Assembly (NCBI GenBank): GCA_029906195.1
Contig: JARWSJ010000003.1
Coordinates: 186,001 to 250,000, forward strand
Origin: Chitinophagaceae bacterium 26-R-25
Lineage (GTDB): Bacteria > Bacteroidota > Bacteroidia > Chitinophagales > Chitinophagaceae
Reading direction: 5' to 3'
DNA: 64,000 bases
The translations under genes and the position numbers were made by a program. Positions 24,523 through 33,773 of this stretch are shown in pieces. The notes below the pieces were generated by a model. The model saw nothing but the letters and a program-made list of their open reading frames with translations. It did no database searches and had not been told where the DNA came from. The first letter of the stretch is position 1; every line of letters starts with the position of its first letter.

Positions 24523-27444
24523 ATGAGTGAAGAAGAAAAACAATATCCGCAACGAACAGTTATTATCACCAATAACCCGAAGTCGAAGGCAAAAACAACG
24601 CCTGCCCTGCTCATCAACACAACAGCGAGGAATGAAATGGGGTTCGCCATTGAAGGCTTATTGATCAATGAATTCAACAACCAGCGCACACTACAGAAGT
24701 TTCCACTGAACAGCGACGTGGCGCTTTCTCACTTCAAAGCATTGCCAACAGAATTTCTTCGGATCATCAAGCAATTGTTTGCTTCGGCACTTCAATACCA
24801 AAAAGAAAAATTAGCGCTGCAATATGTACATGAAGACGGCTCTGTTAACAAAGAAGATTTCATCCAGAAAGGGATCGTCAATTATCACTTCAACATTTTT
24901 CAACAGCTTAAGCCATTTGCTTCGCTCATAAAATGGTATTACCAGGGTGTAGACGATGATTTGTTAACCACTACGGTTACCAAACCTGCGGCTGTTAGTA
25001 ACTATTCCTGCCAGCTTAATTTTGAATTGGCCAGAACAAATACAGGCATCTTAAGACTCTTTGCTTTTGTTAATATTAACGGCAATACCTATCCGCTTAC
25101 AGAATTTTCACGCACTTCATTTTTGTTGAGGAGTAAATCAGAATTTTTTCTGCTGAAACCAAAAGACGCAGATGTTCTGGAAAAGTTCTCAGATGGCTAT
25201 CGGGATGCGTTGCTGCACGGCGAACAGAATTTTGTGAAACAAATTGTTGATAAACTCGCCGAAAACTATCCGGTAAATAAAAACATTTTGCTCAAAAGAG
25301 AAGTTATTGACATCGAGCCTCAATGCAATGTTTATTTAAGCGAATTGAACAATGCCTTCCTCATGCTCAAGCCACACTGGCGATATGCGGACTTTGAAAT
25401 TGAGGATGACGACAAAATGACCACAGAGATTTTTACTACCGAAGTAGTTTACGAAATAAAACGAAAAGCAGACGCAGAGAACGCCTTCAAAGAATTACTA
25501 CGCGCACAGAACAAAAAATTTTCCCAGCAAAACAACGGATTTTTCTACCTCTCCTTTTCAGAAGCGGAAAAGAGTCAATGGTTGGTAAAATGTTACCGCA
25601 AACTTACCGACCAAAACATTGGCATCCTGGGAATGGAAACGCTTAAGCATTTCCGTTACAATATGAGCACGCCGGAAATAAAATTTGAATTCAACGGCAA
25701 AGGCATTGATTGGTTTGACCTGGAAGTGGAAATTAATTTCGGTGACCAGCGTGTAACACTTGGCGATCTGCAAAAAGCAATTTTACACAAACAACAACAT
25801 ATCATTTTGGGTGATGGCAGTATTGGCGCCATTCCTGAAGAATGGATCACCAAATACAGCATGCTCTTTAAGCTGGGCGAAACGACTAAAAACAACTTGC
25901 GCCTTTCCAATCTTCATTGGACATTGAGCGAAGACATTGAAGGTGGTGAAGAAATCAGGAAAAAAATCATTAGCACGGAGCATATACAAAAATGGGAAAG
26001 GTTGCAAACTGAAAACCAGGATGTATATGCTATTCCCGAAAAGATAAATGCGCAACTCCGCGATTATCAAAAAGCAGGTTTCAACTGGATGTGCTTGCTC
26101 GATGAAATGCAATGGGGTGGCTGCCTCGCAGATGACATGGGTTTGGGAAAGACATTGCAAACTATTTCCTTTATTCAGCATTTGACTGATAAATACAAAA
26201 ACGAAACACATCTCGTTGTGTGCCCTACTTCCCTGATGTACAACTGGGAACAGGAGTTGAAAAAATTTGCGCCGCAACTCGAATATGTTATTTATCATGG
26301 TGCCGGCAGATTGATGGATGAAAAAGACTGGAAGAAGAAAAATCTCATTATCACCAGTTACGGAACGGTGCGCAGTGATGCAGAGCAATTATCGAAATTC
26401 AAGTTCGGCTACACCATCCTTGACGAGAGCCACGTGATCAAAAACAGCGCATCGCTTGCTACCAAGGCAATGCAGCAATTGAACACCCGCAATAAACTTA
26501 TCTTGAGTGGAACACCTATTCAAAACAATACGTTTGATTTGTATGCGCAAATGAATTTTGTAAATCCAGGATTGCTGGGCAACAAAGAGTTTTTCAAAAC
26601 AACATTTGCGACGCCTATAGATAAATTCGGCAACCGCGAAGCTTCGCAAAAACTGAGAAAATTGATCTTTCCATTTTTGCTGAGAAGAACGAAAGAGCAA
26701 GTGGCAAAGGATCTTCCGCCGAAAACGGAAATGATACTTTGGTGCGAAATGGGCGACGAACAACGTAAAGAATATGACGCGGTGAAAGATTATTACCGTG
26801 AAAGTATTTTGCAAAAAATAGAAGCGGACGGAATGGGCTCGCATTCCATAGAAATATTATCCGGCCTCACAAAGCTGCGCCAGATCTGCAATTCCACCGC
26901 TTTAGTGAAAGACAGCAACAAAGAAATCAACGAATCTGTAAAGCTGGAAGAATTGATGCGTGAAATAGAAGAAAACATCGGCGACAGGAAAGCACTGGTG
27001 TTTTCGCAGTTTACAGGTATGTTGGAACTGATAAGGAAAGAGATGGACGCGAAAGGGATTTCGTACGTGTATCTTGATGGCGGCACAAAAGCAGAAACCC
27101 GCCAGGAGCTGGTAAAACAATTCCAAAGTGATGCGTCTATAAAAATATTCCTCATCAGTTTGAAAGCTGGGGGCGTAGGTTTAACGTTGACCGCGGCAGA
27201 TTACGTATATCTCGTAGATCCTTGGTGGAACCCGGCAGCAGAACAACAAGCGATAGACAGAACGCATCGTATTGGCCAACAAAACAGTGTGTTTGCCTAC
27301 AGAATGATTTGCCGTGATACTGTGGAAGAAAAAATTCTTGAATTGCAACAACGGAAAAAAGTGATCGCCGAGGAATTGATCGCTGAGGATAGCGGTTTTA
27401 TTAAAAAACTTACGACGGAGGATGTGGCGTTCTTGTTTAGCTAA
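24523..27444 (+). CDS. SNF2-family DEAD/DEAH helicase (Swi2/Snf2 ATPase)
   Basis: A 973-residue protein. The N-terminal ~500 residues form a poorly conserved accessory region. The helicase core follows, with motif I DDMGLGKT (residues 537-544), motif Ia-like VVCPTSLMYNW, motif II DESH (634-637) and motif III LSGTPIQNN. The C-terminal helicase half has LKAGGVGLTLTAADYV and DRTHRIGQ, the Snf2 hallmark. Such bacterial proteins remodel DNA- or RNA polymerase-bound complexes (RapA-like) or act in defence. No restriction or defence genes are adjacent here. Family is secure; the target is unknown. Confidence 0.9.
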   Translation: MSEEEKQYPQRTVIITNNPKSKAKTTPALLINTTARNEMGFAIEGLLINEFNNQRTLQKFPLNSDVALSHFKALPTEFLRIIKQLFASALQYQKEKLALQYVHEDGSVNKEDFIQKGIVNYHFNIFQQLKPFASLIKWYYQGVDDDLLTTTVTKPAAVSNYSCQLNFELARTNTGILRLFAFVNINGNTYPLTEFSRTSFLLRSKSEFFLLKPKDADVLEKFSDGYRDALLHGEQNFVKQIVDKLAENYPVNKNILLKREVIDIEPQCNVYLSELNNAFLMLKPHWRYADFEIEDDDKMTTEIFTTEVVYEIKRKADAENAFKELLRAQNKKFSQQNNGFFYLSFSEAEKSQWLVKCYRKLTDQNIGILGMETLKHFRYNMSTPEIKFEFNGKGIDWFDLEVEINFGDQRVTLGDLQKAILHKQQHIILGDGSIGAIPEEWITKYSMLFKLGETTKNNLRLSNLHWTLSEDIEGGEEIRKKIISTEHIQKWERLQTENQDVYAIPEKINAQLRDYQKAGFNWMCLLDEMQWGGCLADDMGLGKTLQTISFIQHLTDKYKNETHLVVCPTSLMYNWEQELKKFAPQLEYVIYHGAGRLMDEKDWKKKNLIITSYGTVRSDAEQLSKFKFGYTILDESHVIKNSASLATKAMQQLNTRNKLILSGTPIQNNTFDLYAQMNFVNPGLLGNKEFFKTTFATPIDKFGNREASQKLRKLIFPFLLRRTKEQVAKDLPPKTEMILWCEMGDEQRKEYDAVKDYYRESILQKIEADGMGSHSIEILSGLTKLRQICNSTALVKDSNKEINESVKLEELMREIEENIGDRKALVFSQFTGMLELIRKEMDAKGISYVYLDGGTKAETRQELVKQFQSDASIKIFLISLKAGGVGLTLTAADYVYLVDPWWNPAAEQQAIDRTHRIGQQNSVFAYRMICRDTVEEKILELQQRKKVIAEELIAEDSGFIKKLTTEDVAFLFS

Positions 27445-27446
27445 GG

Positions 27447-27600
27447 GAGGTACGCAGATGACACGGATTAGACTGATTTACACGGATTTTTTCTTACTGT
27501 GCAAAAACTCCACTGCAGTTGGATGTCGAAAAGAATTAGGGATTAAGACCTGACTGGTTTCTAAAAACCTGTCAGGTCTTGTGCTTTAATGAAGTGAGAT
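27447..27600. repeat. Repeat pair between convergent genes: GATGACACGGATT words and ACCTGACNGGT hairpin
   Basis: Positions 27450-27495 carry an ACGCAGATGACACGGATTAG arm like the one at 29627-29670. A hairpin at 27547-27580 (GACCTGACTGGTTT / AAACCTGTCAGGTC) belongs to the family at 29715 and 39020. They separate the convergent SNF2 and lipoprotein genes and could terminate both. Confidence 0.65.
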
Positions 27601-27601
27601 T

Positions 27602-28393
27602 TTAGAACTTCATCTGTTTATCTTCCAGTTCTTTTTGCTTGGCCTTGTCTTCAGTGCCTTCCATAATGCTTTTAACGCTTTTTACGGTGAACTCATCTTT
27701 GTTTAGGAAAGCGTAGATCAAAAAGGTATTCACTGGTAGAATAGAACTTCGGGTTGCACTGGTATTGCCTACCGCATATTTAGAGGTTTGAACAGAGATT
27801 GTTTGAGGTATTTCGTCAAACAAATCATAGTCCCAAAATTTATCTACAAACAATTTGTTTTTACCAAATTTTTTCAAACCGTGAAACGCATCTTCACTAT
27901 CGAGTCTTCCTCCCGAATAATAAGTACCAGACTCTCTCAGCTTAGGCAATATTTGACGTATTGAGCTATCGGCCTTGCTTAGTAGTCCGTTTGGAACTAC
28001 TACAAATGAATCTATAAGTATTGTTGATTTTAATACAAAATCATTGAAGTCTGCAAAGTTTGCACGGCTGTTATCTTGCGAAACATACTTTATTTCATAG
28101 GCAACAAATTCGCGGTTGTTCAAATTAAGCAAACCACCTTTTTCACCTATTGTGAATTCTTTTGCAGCACTGTCATTTACAGAAACTTTATGAACACCCG
28201 ATGTGGTAGAATACAGCAATGATGTATCCCTGGCGATCTTCAGCGTGTCCTTTCCGTCAAATATTAGTTTGACAGCTTTTCCATAATGGGCATCAATAAG
28301 AATGTTTAATTTTTTATTTTCTGGAGAGCAGGCAAAAAGAAACAGAAGGGTAAATGCACAAAAAAGTAATCTAAGGTTGTTTAACATATTCAT
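27602..28393 (-). CDS. Lipoprotein of unknown function
   Basis: A 263-residue protein with a lipoprotein signal: a hydrophobic helix then the lipobox LFAC with Cys22 (FLFACS). The mature part begins PENKKLNILIDA and has no recognised domain; it is Lys- and Asp-rich and likely soluble and periplasmic. It is divergently transcribed from the membrane protein gene at 28516 (122 bp apart), which has a similar-sized soluble portion; a functional link is possible but not shown. Confidence 0.68.
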   Translation of the reverse strand: MNMLNNLRLLFCAFTLLFLFACSPENKKLNILIDAHYGKAVKLIFDGKDTLKIARDTSLLYSTTSGVHKVSVNDSAAKEFTIGEKGGLLNLNNREFVAYEIKYVSQDNSRANFADFNDFVLKSTILIDSFVVVPNGLLSKADSSIRQILPKLRESGTYYSGGRLDSEDAFHGLKKFGKNKLFVDKFWDYDLFDEIPQTISVQTSKYAVGNTSATRSSILPVNTFLIYAFLNKDEFTVKSVKSIMEGTEDKAKQKELEDKQMKF

Positions 28394-28515
28394 AGTTTAG
28401 GATTTGGATTCTTGGAGCCAAATGTATTATTTTTATCCGGTTTTTCAAGACGACCTGCGTTGTTTAACGCGAACAAATACCCGAAAAACTTAATCCTGTA
28501 AAAAACCCTTGAAAC

Positions 28516-29625
28516 ATGATAATTTACGGTCACAACAACTTTAGCCGTCTTACGGTTAACCCTACTGAAATTGGCTTGTTCGACAATTCTTACGCCAACA
28601 TTACATTTCAACTCAGACAACGCTATGCCCACATTTTCTGGATACCCATTTTTCCTTTGGCCCAGATTTGGATCGTTAATAAAGGAGACGGAAAATTGTA
28701 TGAATGTCCCTATGAAATAAAACAAGTACTTAATGAGCGATTTGGAAAAAAGGGTCCGTCTGTTTTTGCATTCAGCGGTTTGTTGCTGGTTGCGATAATC
28801 GGCCTCTTCTATTATATCTCGGATAAGGTGAGCAGCTATCAATCACAAAAAAATTATGAAGCGCGAATTGAAAAAGAAGGTCATGATGCTTCTATTGGGA
28901 TTAATGATTTACACGCAAATGAGTTTTTGATTTTTTCGAGCAAGGCAAAAGACGAAAACTATTTTGGCAGCGAAGGCACTCTAATGAAAGTGATTGATGT
29001 AAATGGAGATGTAGTAACCTTAGGATCTTATACAAAAAGAGCCACACCAATAACATCGTCTGGTGATGATGCCAAAATAGAAACCGTTAAAGCGGAAGAA
29101 GAAGGACTTGCCACAACAAGAACGTCGCCAGTTATTTCTTATATCAGCTCAGACGATGTTGACCAAAAAATTATTAAGATAGATGTGGAGCTTCGTTTTG
29201 AAGATACCATTAAGGTGAGCAAAAGTGAATTGCAGAAAGCGATTGCTTTGAAAGCAAACGACAAAGAGTTCAAAGGAGTTGAATTAAAAGATTTTTCAGC
29301 GAATAAGAATTTTAAGTTGGAAAAAATAAAGGATCTAAAAGGCCCGATATTGAGAGAGAACACAGAAGCTGCCGGTAAATCTTCCAATTACTTCGAAATT
29401 ACCAACTATGGCTATGCGGCAAATGCAGATTCTATAGTATCACAAACGCCAGCCGTACAATGGCAACTGTCTAAAATGCATTATATGGGAACAGAGGAAA
29501 CCATTGCAGTAAAAAATACTGGTAAAGGAAAAGCCATTTTGTATTGCAGCGACAGTAAGAAAAACGTTTACAAATTCAATATTGATAACGAAAGCTATTC
29601 GGTGAACATAGAGCGCGAAGAGTGA
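28516..29625 (+). CDS. Single-pass membrane protein of unknown function
   Basis: A 369-residue protein. Residues 1-75 (YGHNNF at the start, then AHIFWIPIFPLAQIW) resemble the N-terminal module of small zinc-ribbon membrane proteins of Bacteroidota, but the Cys pairs are absent. One transmembrane helix follows (about 83-101, VFAFSGLLLVAIIGLFYYI), then about 265 residues of charged, probably extracytoplasmic sequence. No enzyme motif is visible. The domain resemblance is my impression from sequence style and is weak. Confidence 0.65.
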   Translation: MIIYGHNNFSRLTVNPTEIGLFDNSYANITFQLRQRYAHIFWIPIFPLAQIWIVNKGDGKLYECPYEIKQVLNERFGKKGPSVFAFSGLLLVAIIGLFYYISDKVSSYQSQKNYEARIEKEGHDASIGINDLHANEFLIFSSKAKDENYFGSEGTLMKVIDVNGDVVTLGSYTKRATPITSSGDDAKIETVKAEEEGLATTRTSPVISYISSDDVDQKIIKIDVELRFEDTIKVSKSELQKAIALKANDKEFKGVELKDFSANKNFKLEKIKDLKGPILRENTEAAGKSSNYFEITNYGYAANADSIVSQTPAVQWQLSKMHYMGTEETIAVKNTGKGKAILYCSDSKKNVYKFNIDNESYSVNIEREE

Positions 29626-29959
29626 GCACACTGATGACACTGATTTGACTGATTTACACTGATTTTTTTCTATTAGTTTCAATACTCAGTGATTTTGGTA
29701 ATTGTCGGAGGCTAGACCTGACAGGTTTTTCAAAACCTGTCAGGTCTGGCACAGAAATGAAAGTCATTCAGTTTACTACACAAAAAAACAACCTCAACTT
29801 TCAGGAACAAATCAGTGCAAATCAGTTCAATCGGCGCCATCTGCGTGCTCCCTCCCAAAAAAACTTAACATAAAGGTAATTTTGCAATAAAAAAGTGTCA
29901 ATTTTGCGGCCGATTAAACAAACCCTTGGCTACATTTTTCATTTTTTAAAAAAATTGTT
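29626..29959. repeat. Intergenic gap packed with three repeat types
   Basis: This 334 bp gap contains an inverted pair with GATGACACTGATTTGACTGA (left, 29617-29670) and AAATCAGTGCAAATCAGTTC (right, 29807-29826, continuing to 29852). Between the arms sits a strong hairpin GACCTGACAGG / CCTGTCAGGTC (29715-29747). A TAnnTTTG box (TAATTTTG, 29877-29884) precedes the DUF2490 gene. No coding potential is seen. Confidence 0.65.
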
Positions 29960-30694
29960 TTGCAAAAGTCTCTGTTACACGTAGTTATAGTTATTGCTTT
30001 GTCGGCTACTTTATTGCCTTTCTCTGCAATGGCTCAGCCAGATAAACTCGGCGGCTGGAATATCATTACCGGCATGATCAACCCAAACAAAAAGTTCTCC
30101 TACTGGTTTGAGGCACAGACAAGGTCGCAATCTCTTACAAAAGATTTTTACTATCACGAACTAAAAGGTGGTGTTGCCTACAATTTGTCCGATAAAACCC
30201 AGTTTTTCGTTGGCGCGGGCGACTACAAAACCTACACTTATCCGGGAAATTACGAGAAACCGGTAGCCTCGGCTGAATTTCGCATGTGGGAGCAATTCAT
30301 TTTAAAAAGCCAGATAAACCGCGTAAAGATCGAGCACCGCTACCGTATCGAGCAGCGATGGATATACGGCAACTACAGAAACCGTTTCCGCTACAGGATA
30401 AATCCGATTGTTCCTATTAACCACTCAAAGGTGATTGCTAATACTCTCTATCTGTCCGCATTTGATGAGGTCTTCTTTACCGACAAAGGACCTTACTTCG
30501 AACGCAACCGCTTTTTCGTGGGAGCCGGTTACCAATTTACCGGACTATTTGCTTTACAATCAGGCTTTATCAGGCAGTTTGATTACAACACAACAAATGG
30601 CGGCGTAGGTAAAAACTTTATACAAACAACCCTTCTTTTCTACATTGACAAACACACACTCAATGTTGAGAGAAAGCCGAACATGATCGATTAA
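29960..30694 (+). CDS. DUF2490 outer membrane-associated protein
   Basis: A 244-residue protein with a signal peptide (VVIVIALSATLLPFSAMAQ, cleavage after AMAQ) and an aromatic-rich beta pattern typical of DUF2490 (FSYWFEAQTRSQSL, VKIEHRYRIEQRWI, FRYRINPIVPI). It probably forms a small outer membrane barrel. No function is assigned to the family. The start is TTG at 29960: no ATG precedes the signal peptide and the frame just upstream is AT-rich noncoding sequence. Confidence 0.8.
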   Translation: MQKSLLHVVIVIALSATLLPFSAMAQPDKLGGWNIITGMINPNKKFSYWFEAQTRSQSLTKDFYYHELKGGVAYNLSDKTQFFVGAGDYKTYTYPGNYEKPVASAEFRMWEQFILKSQINRVKIEHRYRIEQRWIYGNYRNRFRYRINPIVPINHSKVIANTLYLSAFDEVFFTDKGPYFERNRFFVGAGYQFTGLFALQSGFIRQFDYNTTNGGVGKNFIQTTLLFYIDKHTLNVERKPNMID

Positions 30695-30722
30695 TTTGAA
30701 AATATGGGAATTTGAAAATTTG

Positions 30723-30756
30723 AAAATGAGTGGCACCGTCCACTCATTTTGGTTTT
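30723..30756 (+). terminator. Intrinsic terminator after the DUF2490 gene
   Basis: An 11 bp perfect stem (AAAATGAGTGG / CCACTCATTTT, 30723-30750, loop CACCGT) is followed by GGTTTT. It is nested between AATTTGAAAATTTGAAAAT-type arms (30694-30727 and 30879-30918), so it shares the F-word repeat layout seen at 17502-17597. Confidence 0.7.
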
Positions 30757-30946
30757 CAAGAGTTTGTATCATAAAGGGCTGGACGGAACTACAGAAAAAA
30801 ATCAGTGTCATCCCCGTCCGAACGGCTTCAGCCGGGCGGGCGTGTGCCCAAAGCCGATGAAAGGTATGCTGCACCGTTCATTTTCAAATCTTCACATCAG
30901 CACATTTTCAAATTCCACTGTCATCTGCGTGCCAAATCTTTATCTA

Positions 30947-30980
30947 ATTGCTATCTTTTCATTCAATCGTGTTAACTTTG
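30947..30980 (+). promoter_or_regulatory. Bacteroidota-type promoter for the purF-like gene
   Basis: ATTG (30947-30950) is followed after 22 bp by TAACTTTG (30973-30980), fitting -33 TTG / -7 TAnnTTTG. The ATG at 30998 would follow a leader of about 12 nt. This supports the ATG at 30998 over the longer in-frame start at 30749. Confidence 0.65.
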
Positions 30981-30997
30981 CGCCTTCAATTCGTAAC

Positions 30998-32845
30998 ATG
31001 AGCGATCCGATTAAGCACGAATGCGGTTTGGCATTCATTCGTTTAAGGAAACCATTTTCTTACTATCAGCAGAAGCATGGCACAGTGATGTACGGCCTCA
31101 ACAAGTTGTACCTGCTCATGGAAAAACAACACAACAGGGGGCAGGACGGTGCCGGAATAGCCTCTGTGAAGTTGAATGTGGAGCCTGGCTACCCTTTTTT
31201 ACACCGTTTGCGAAGTGCAGCGCCACAAGCGATTGCGGATATTTTCCGACAGGTGGGCGAAGAAGTAAATGAACTGGAAAAATATCAGCCCGACGTAAAA
31301 AGCCATCCGGGATTGTTAAAGGGTCACCTTAATTTCATGGGCGAGCTGCTTCTCGGTCACCTTCGCTACGGAACGCAAGGAAAAAACAACGTAGAGTTTT
31401 GCCACCCTTTCATCAAACGCAATACGATCCCTGCGCGAAATCTTGCACTCGCAGGAAACTTCAACCTGGTAAATACAGAAGAACTTTTTGACCTGGTAAA
31501 CATAAACCCGGGTCCTTTTCAAAAACAAAGCGACCTCGCTGCAATGATGGAAGTGCTGCACCATTTCCTTGTAAAAGAAGATGAGCAGAGCCAAACACAG
31601 TTGGATGTTGTAAGTGTTTTGAAAAAAGCAGCCAGATTGTTCGACGGTGGTTACCACATTGGCGGATTGATCGGAAACGGCGACAGCTTTGTAATGCGCG
31701 ATGAACACGGTATTCGTCCTTCTTACTATTATATAGATAAAGACGTAATTGTCGCTGCATCAGAAAGAGCGGCAATTCGTACTACATTCAACGTTGGCGA
31801 AAACGAAGTAAAAGAATTGATGCCCGGCCAGGCTTTGATCGTAAAAGCAAATGGCGATTACAGCATTGAACAAATTCTGGAGCCTAAAGTGAGAAAGGCT
31901 TGCAGTTTCGAACGCATCTATTTCTCCCGCGGAAATGATGAAAAGATCTACAAAGAAAGAAGCCAACTGGGTTACAACCTTAGCGACGCAGTTTTAAAAG
32001 CAATTGACTACGATCTTAAAAACACAATATTCTCATTCATCCCTAACACAGCAGAAGTAGCCTTCTACGGTTTGCTGAAAGGAATGGAAGATTATCTGAA
32101 CAAAATAAAGGTAGAACGCATCCTGAGCTGGGGCAAAGACTTTGACGAAGAGAAACTATCGGAAATGGTTAACCGCAAAATCCGTGTAGAGAAAATTGCG
32201 ATCAAGGATGTGAAGATGCGTACGTTCATTACCGAAGATGCGAGCCGCAACGAAATGGTGCAGCACGTATATGATATTACATACGGAACCGTTCGCAAAG
32301 GTGTTGATACTTTGGTTGTGATTGATGATTCTATCGTTCGAGGAACTACGCTGAAAGAAAGCATTGTTACCATGCTTTCAAGACTGGAACCTAAAAAGAT
32401 CATTATTATTTCTTCGGCTCCCCAAATACGTTACCCTGACTGCTATGGCATCGACATGAGCAAGATGGGCGACTTCATTGCCTTCCGCGCTGCTATGGAA
32501 TTGTGGAAAGATAAAGGCCAGGAAAACTGCGTGGACGAAATCTACCAGCAATGTAAAGAGCTGGCAAGAACGGGGCAATTGCACTCTGAAAATATTACGA
32601 AGAAATTGTATAAGCCATTTGCGGCTCAGCAGATCTCTGATAAAATTGCGCAACTTATAACTCCGGAAGGATTGAAAGTTCCTGTACATGTAATCTATCA
32701 AACGATAGAATCGCTGCACAGTGCTTGTCCTACAAACACAGGCGACTGGTATTTTACAGGAGACTATCCGACAAACGGAGGAAACAAAGTCGTGAATAAA
32801 GCTTTTCTTAATTATATGGAAGGCAAGAATGTAAGAGGTTATTGA
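30998..32845 (+). CDS. purF: PurF-like amidophosphoribosyltransferase (long Bacteroidota form)
   Basis: A 615-residue class II glutamine amidotransferase fused to a phosphoribosyltransferase domain. The N-terminus reads HECGLAF with the likely nucleophile Cys9, not immediately after Met1 as in classic PurF. EKQHNRGQDGAGIAS and GHLRYGTQGKN are further glutaminase motifs, and VVIDDSIVRGTT (about 438-449) is the PRPP-binding loop. PurF makes phosphoribosylamine, the first step of purine synthesis. This long form often occurs next to a shorter canonical PurF elsewhere in the genome, so it may be a paralogue with a modified role. Confidence 0.82.
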   Translation: MSDPIKHECGLAFIRLRKPFSYYQQKHGTVMYGLNKLYLLMEKQHNRGQDGAGIASVKLNVEPGYPFLHRLRSAAPQAIADIFRQVGEEVNELEKYQPDVKSHPGLLKGHLNFMGELLLGHLRYGTQGKNNVEFCHPFIKRNTIPARNLALAGNFNLVNTEELFDLVNINPGPFQKQSDLAAMMEVLHHFLVKEDEQSQTQLDVVSVLKKAARLFDGGYHIGGLIGNGDSFVMRDEHGIRPSYYYIDKDVIVAASERAAIRTTFNVGENEVKELMPGQALIVKANGDYSIEQILEPKVRKACSFERIYFSRGNDEKIYKERSQLGYNLSDAVLKAIDYDLKNTIFSFIPNTAEVAFYGLLKGMEDYLNKIKVERILSWGKDFDEEKLSEMVNRKIRVEKIAIKDVKMRTFITEDASRNEMVQHVYDITYGTVRKGVDTLVVIDDSIVRGTTLKESIVTMLSRLEPKKIIIISSAPQIRYPDCYGIDMSKMGDFIAFRAAMELWKDKGQENCVDEIYQQCKELARTGQLHSENITKKLYKPFAAQQISDKIAQLITPEGLKVPVHVIYQTIESLHSACPTNTGDWYFTGDYPTNGGNKVVNKAFLNYMEGKNVRGY

Positions 32846-32859
32846 TTTTTGATCTCAAT

Positions 32860-32930
32860 GATTGCCACAGAGAAAGTTTTTCCGACCAGTAGAGTTATTT
32901 CTGTTCTTCTGTGTTTCTGTGGCAATCCTT
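32860..32930. repeat. CCACAGAG-family inverted repeat after purF
   Basis: The left arm (GATTGCCACAGAGAAAG, 32860-32876) and right arm (CTGTGTTTCTGTGGCAATC, 32909-32927) pair with about 30 bp between them. It lies 14 bp after the purF stop and is the shortest member of this family in the window. The gap to sixA also carries a direct repeat TATGGGCGAMCTAA at 33016-33029 and 33051-33064. Confidence 0.65.
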
Positions 32931-33141
32931 GATTTCGATCAAGTAAAACTCAAAAAAAAGCGGGTATTTGTTAAATTGGCAAAAAAAAGTCAATGTGGCA
33001 AAGTATTTGTGAATCTATGGGCGAACTAAGCCGTTTTAAGACATTTTTCCTATGGGCGACCTAAATTCGATGAAACAGGCCTGTTTATAAAAATCCATAT
33101 CTCTTTAAAAATTTATCAGCCTTACTATAATTTCATTTCTT

Positions 33142-33633
33142 ATGAAATCATTACTGGTTATTCGGCATGCTAAAAGTAGTTGGAGTACGGCTGATTTACT
33201 TGACTTTGAACGACCTCTTAATGAAAGAGGCAAAAAGGACGCGCCAGCGATGGCAAGCGCTCTTCTTAAGAAGAATGTGAAGATCGACACATTCATTTCC
33301 AGTCCCGCCAAAAGAGCGAAAAAAACAGCACAATATTTTTGCGAAACATACAGCAGAGATAAAGATGATATCATCTTCAAGCCTGAGTTATACCACGCTG
33401 CTACTGAAGTTTATTATGAAGTGATAAGAGACATCAGCAACCAATCGAATACGGTTGCCATCTTTTCCCACAATCCAGGTATTACAGAATTTGTAAACAC
33501 GCTTACTGACACGCGCATTGACGACATGCCCACCTGCGGCGTTTATGCAATACATGTTCAGGAAAACGATTGGTCGAAATTTGAAACAGCAGAAAAAACA
33601 TTCTGGTTTTTCGAAGCGCCGAAATTATTGTGA
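33142..33633 (+). CDS. sixA: SixA-type histidine phosphatase
   Basis: A 163-residue member of the histidine phosphatase superfamily. The RHG-type motif is VIRHAKSSW with catalytic His9, the second catalytic His110 is in FSHNPGI, and ISSPAKRAKKTA is the third conserved block. The RHAKSSW wording is typical of SixA, which dephosphorylates phosphohistidine in phosphorelay or PTS proteins in Escherichia coli. The partner in this organism is unknown. Confidence 0.88.
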   Translation: MKSLLVIRHAKSSWSTADLLDFERPLNERGKKDAPAMASALLKKNVKIDTFISSPAKRAKKTAQYFCETYSRDKDDIIFKPELYHAATEVYYEVIRDISNQSNTVAIFSHNPGITEFVNTLTDTRIDDMPTCGVYAIHVQENDWSKFETAEKTFWFFEAPKLL

Positions 33634-33652
33634 TTATATAATCGGCGATTCC

Positions 33653-33773
33653 GTAGAGACGCATTGCATGCGTCTCCGCAGCACGCGAAACACTGTTACA
33701 TATATGTATACGTCCGGCATTTTTTGTAACACGTTCAGGATGTAACGGAGACGCGTTCAACGCGTCTCTACAG
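33653..33773. repeat. Two GTAGAGAC-type palindromes between convergent genes
   Basis: One unit is GTAGAGACGCATTGCATGCG (from 33653, ends 33679) and the other GAGACGCGTTCAACGCGTCTC (33748-33768 region). They lie about 70 bp apart, facing each other, in the sixA-glycosyltransferase convergent gap. The second overlaps the stop codon of the glycosyltransferase gene (33768-33770). Cores differ (GCATTGCATGC, GCGTTCAACGC) while the GAGAC/GTCTC ends are kept. Confidence 0.75.

Noticed and set aside
30749-30997. N-terminal extension of the purF-like gene by 83 codons
   Set aside because: It translates a terminator, word repeats and the promoter; family homology begins at the ATG at 30998.
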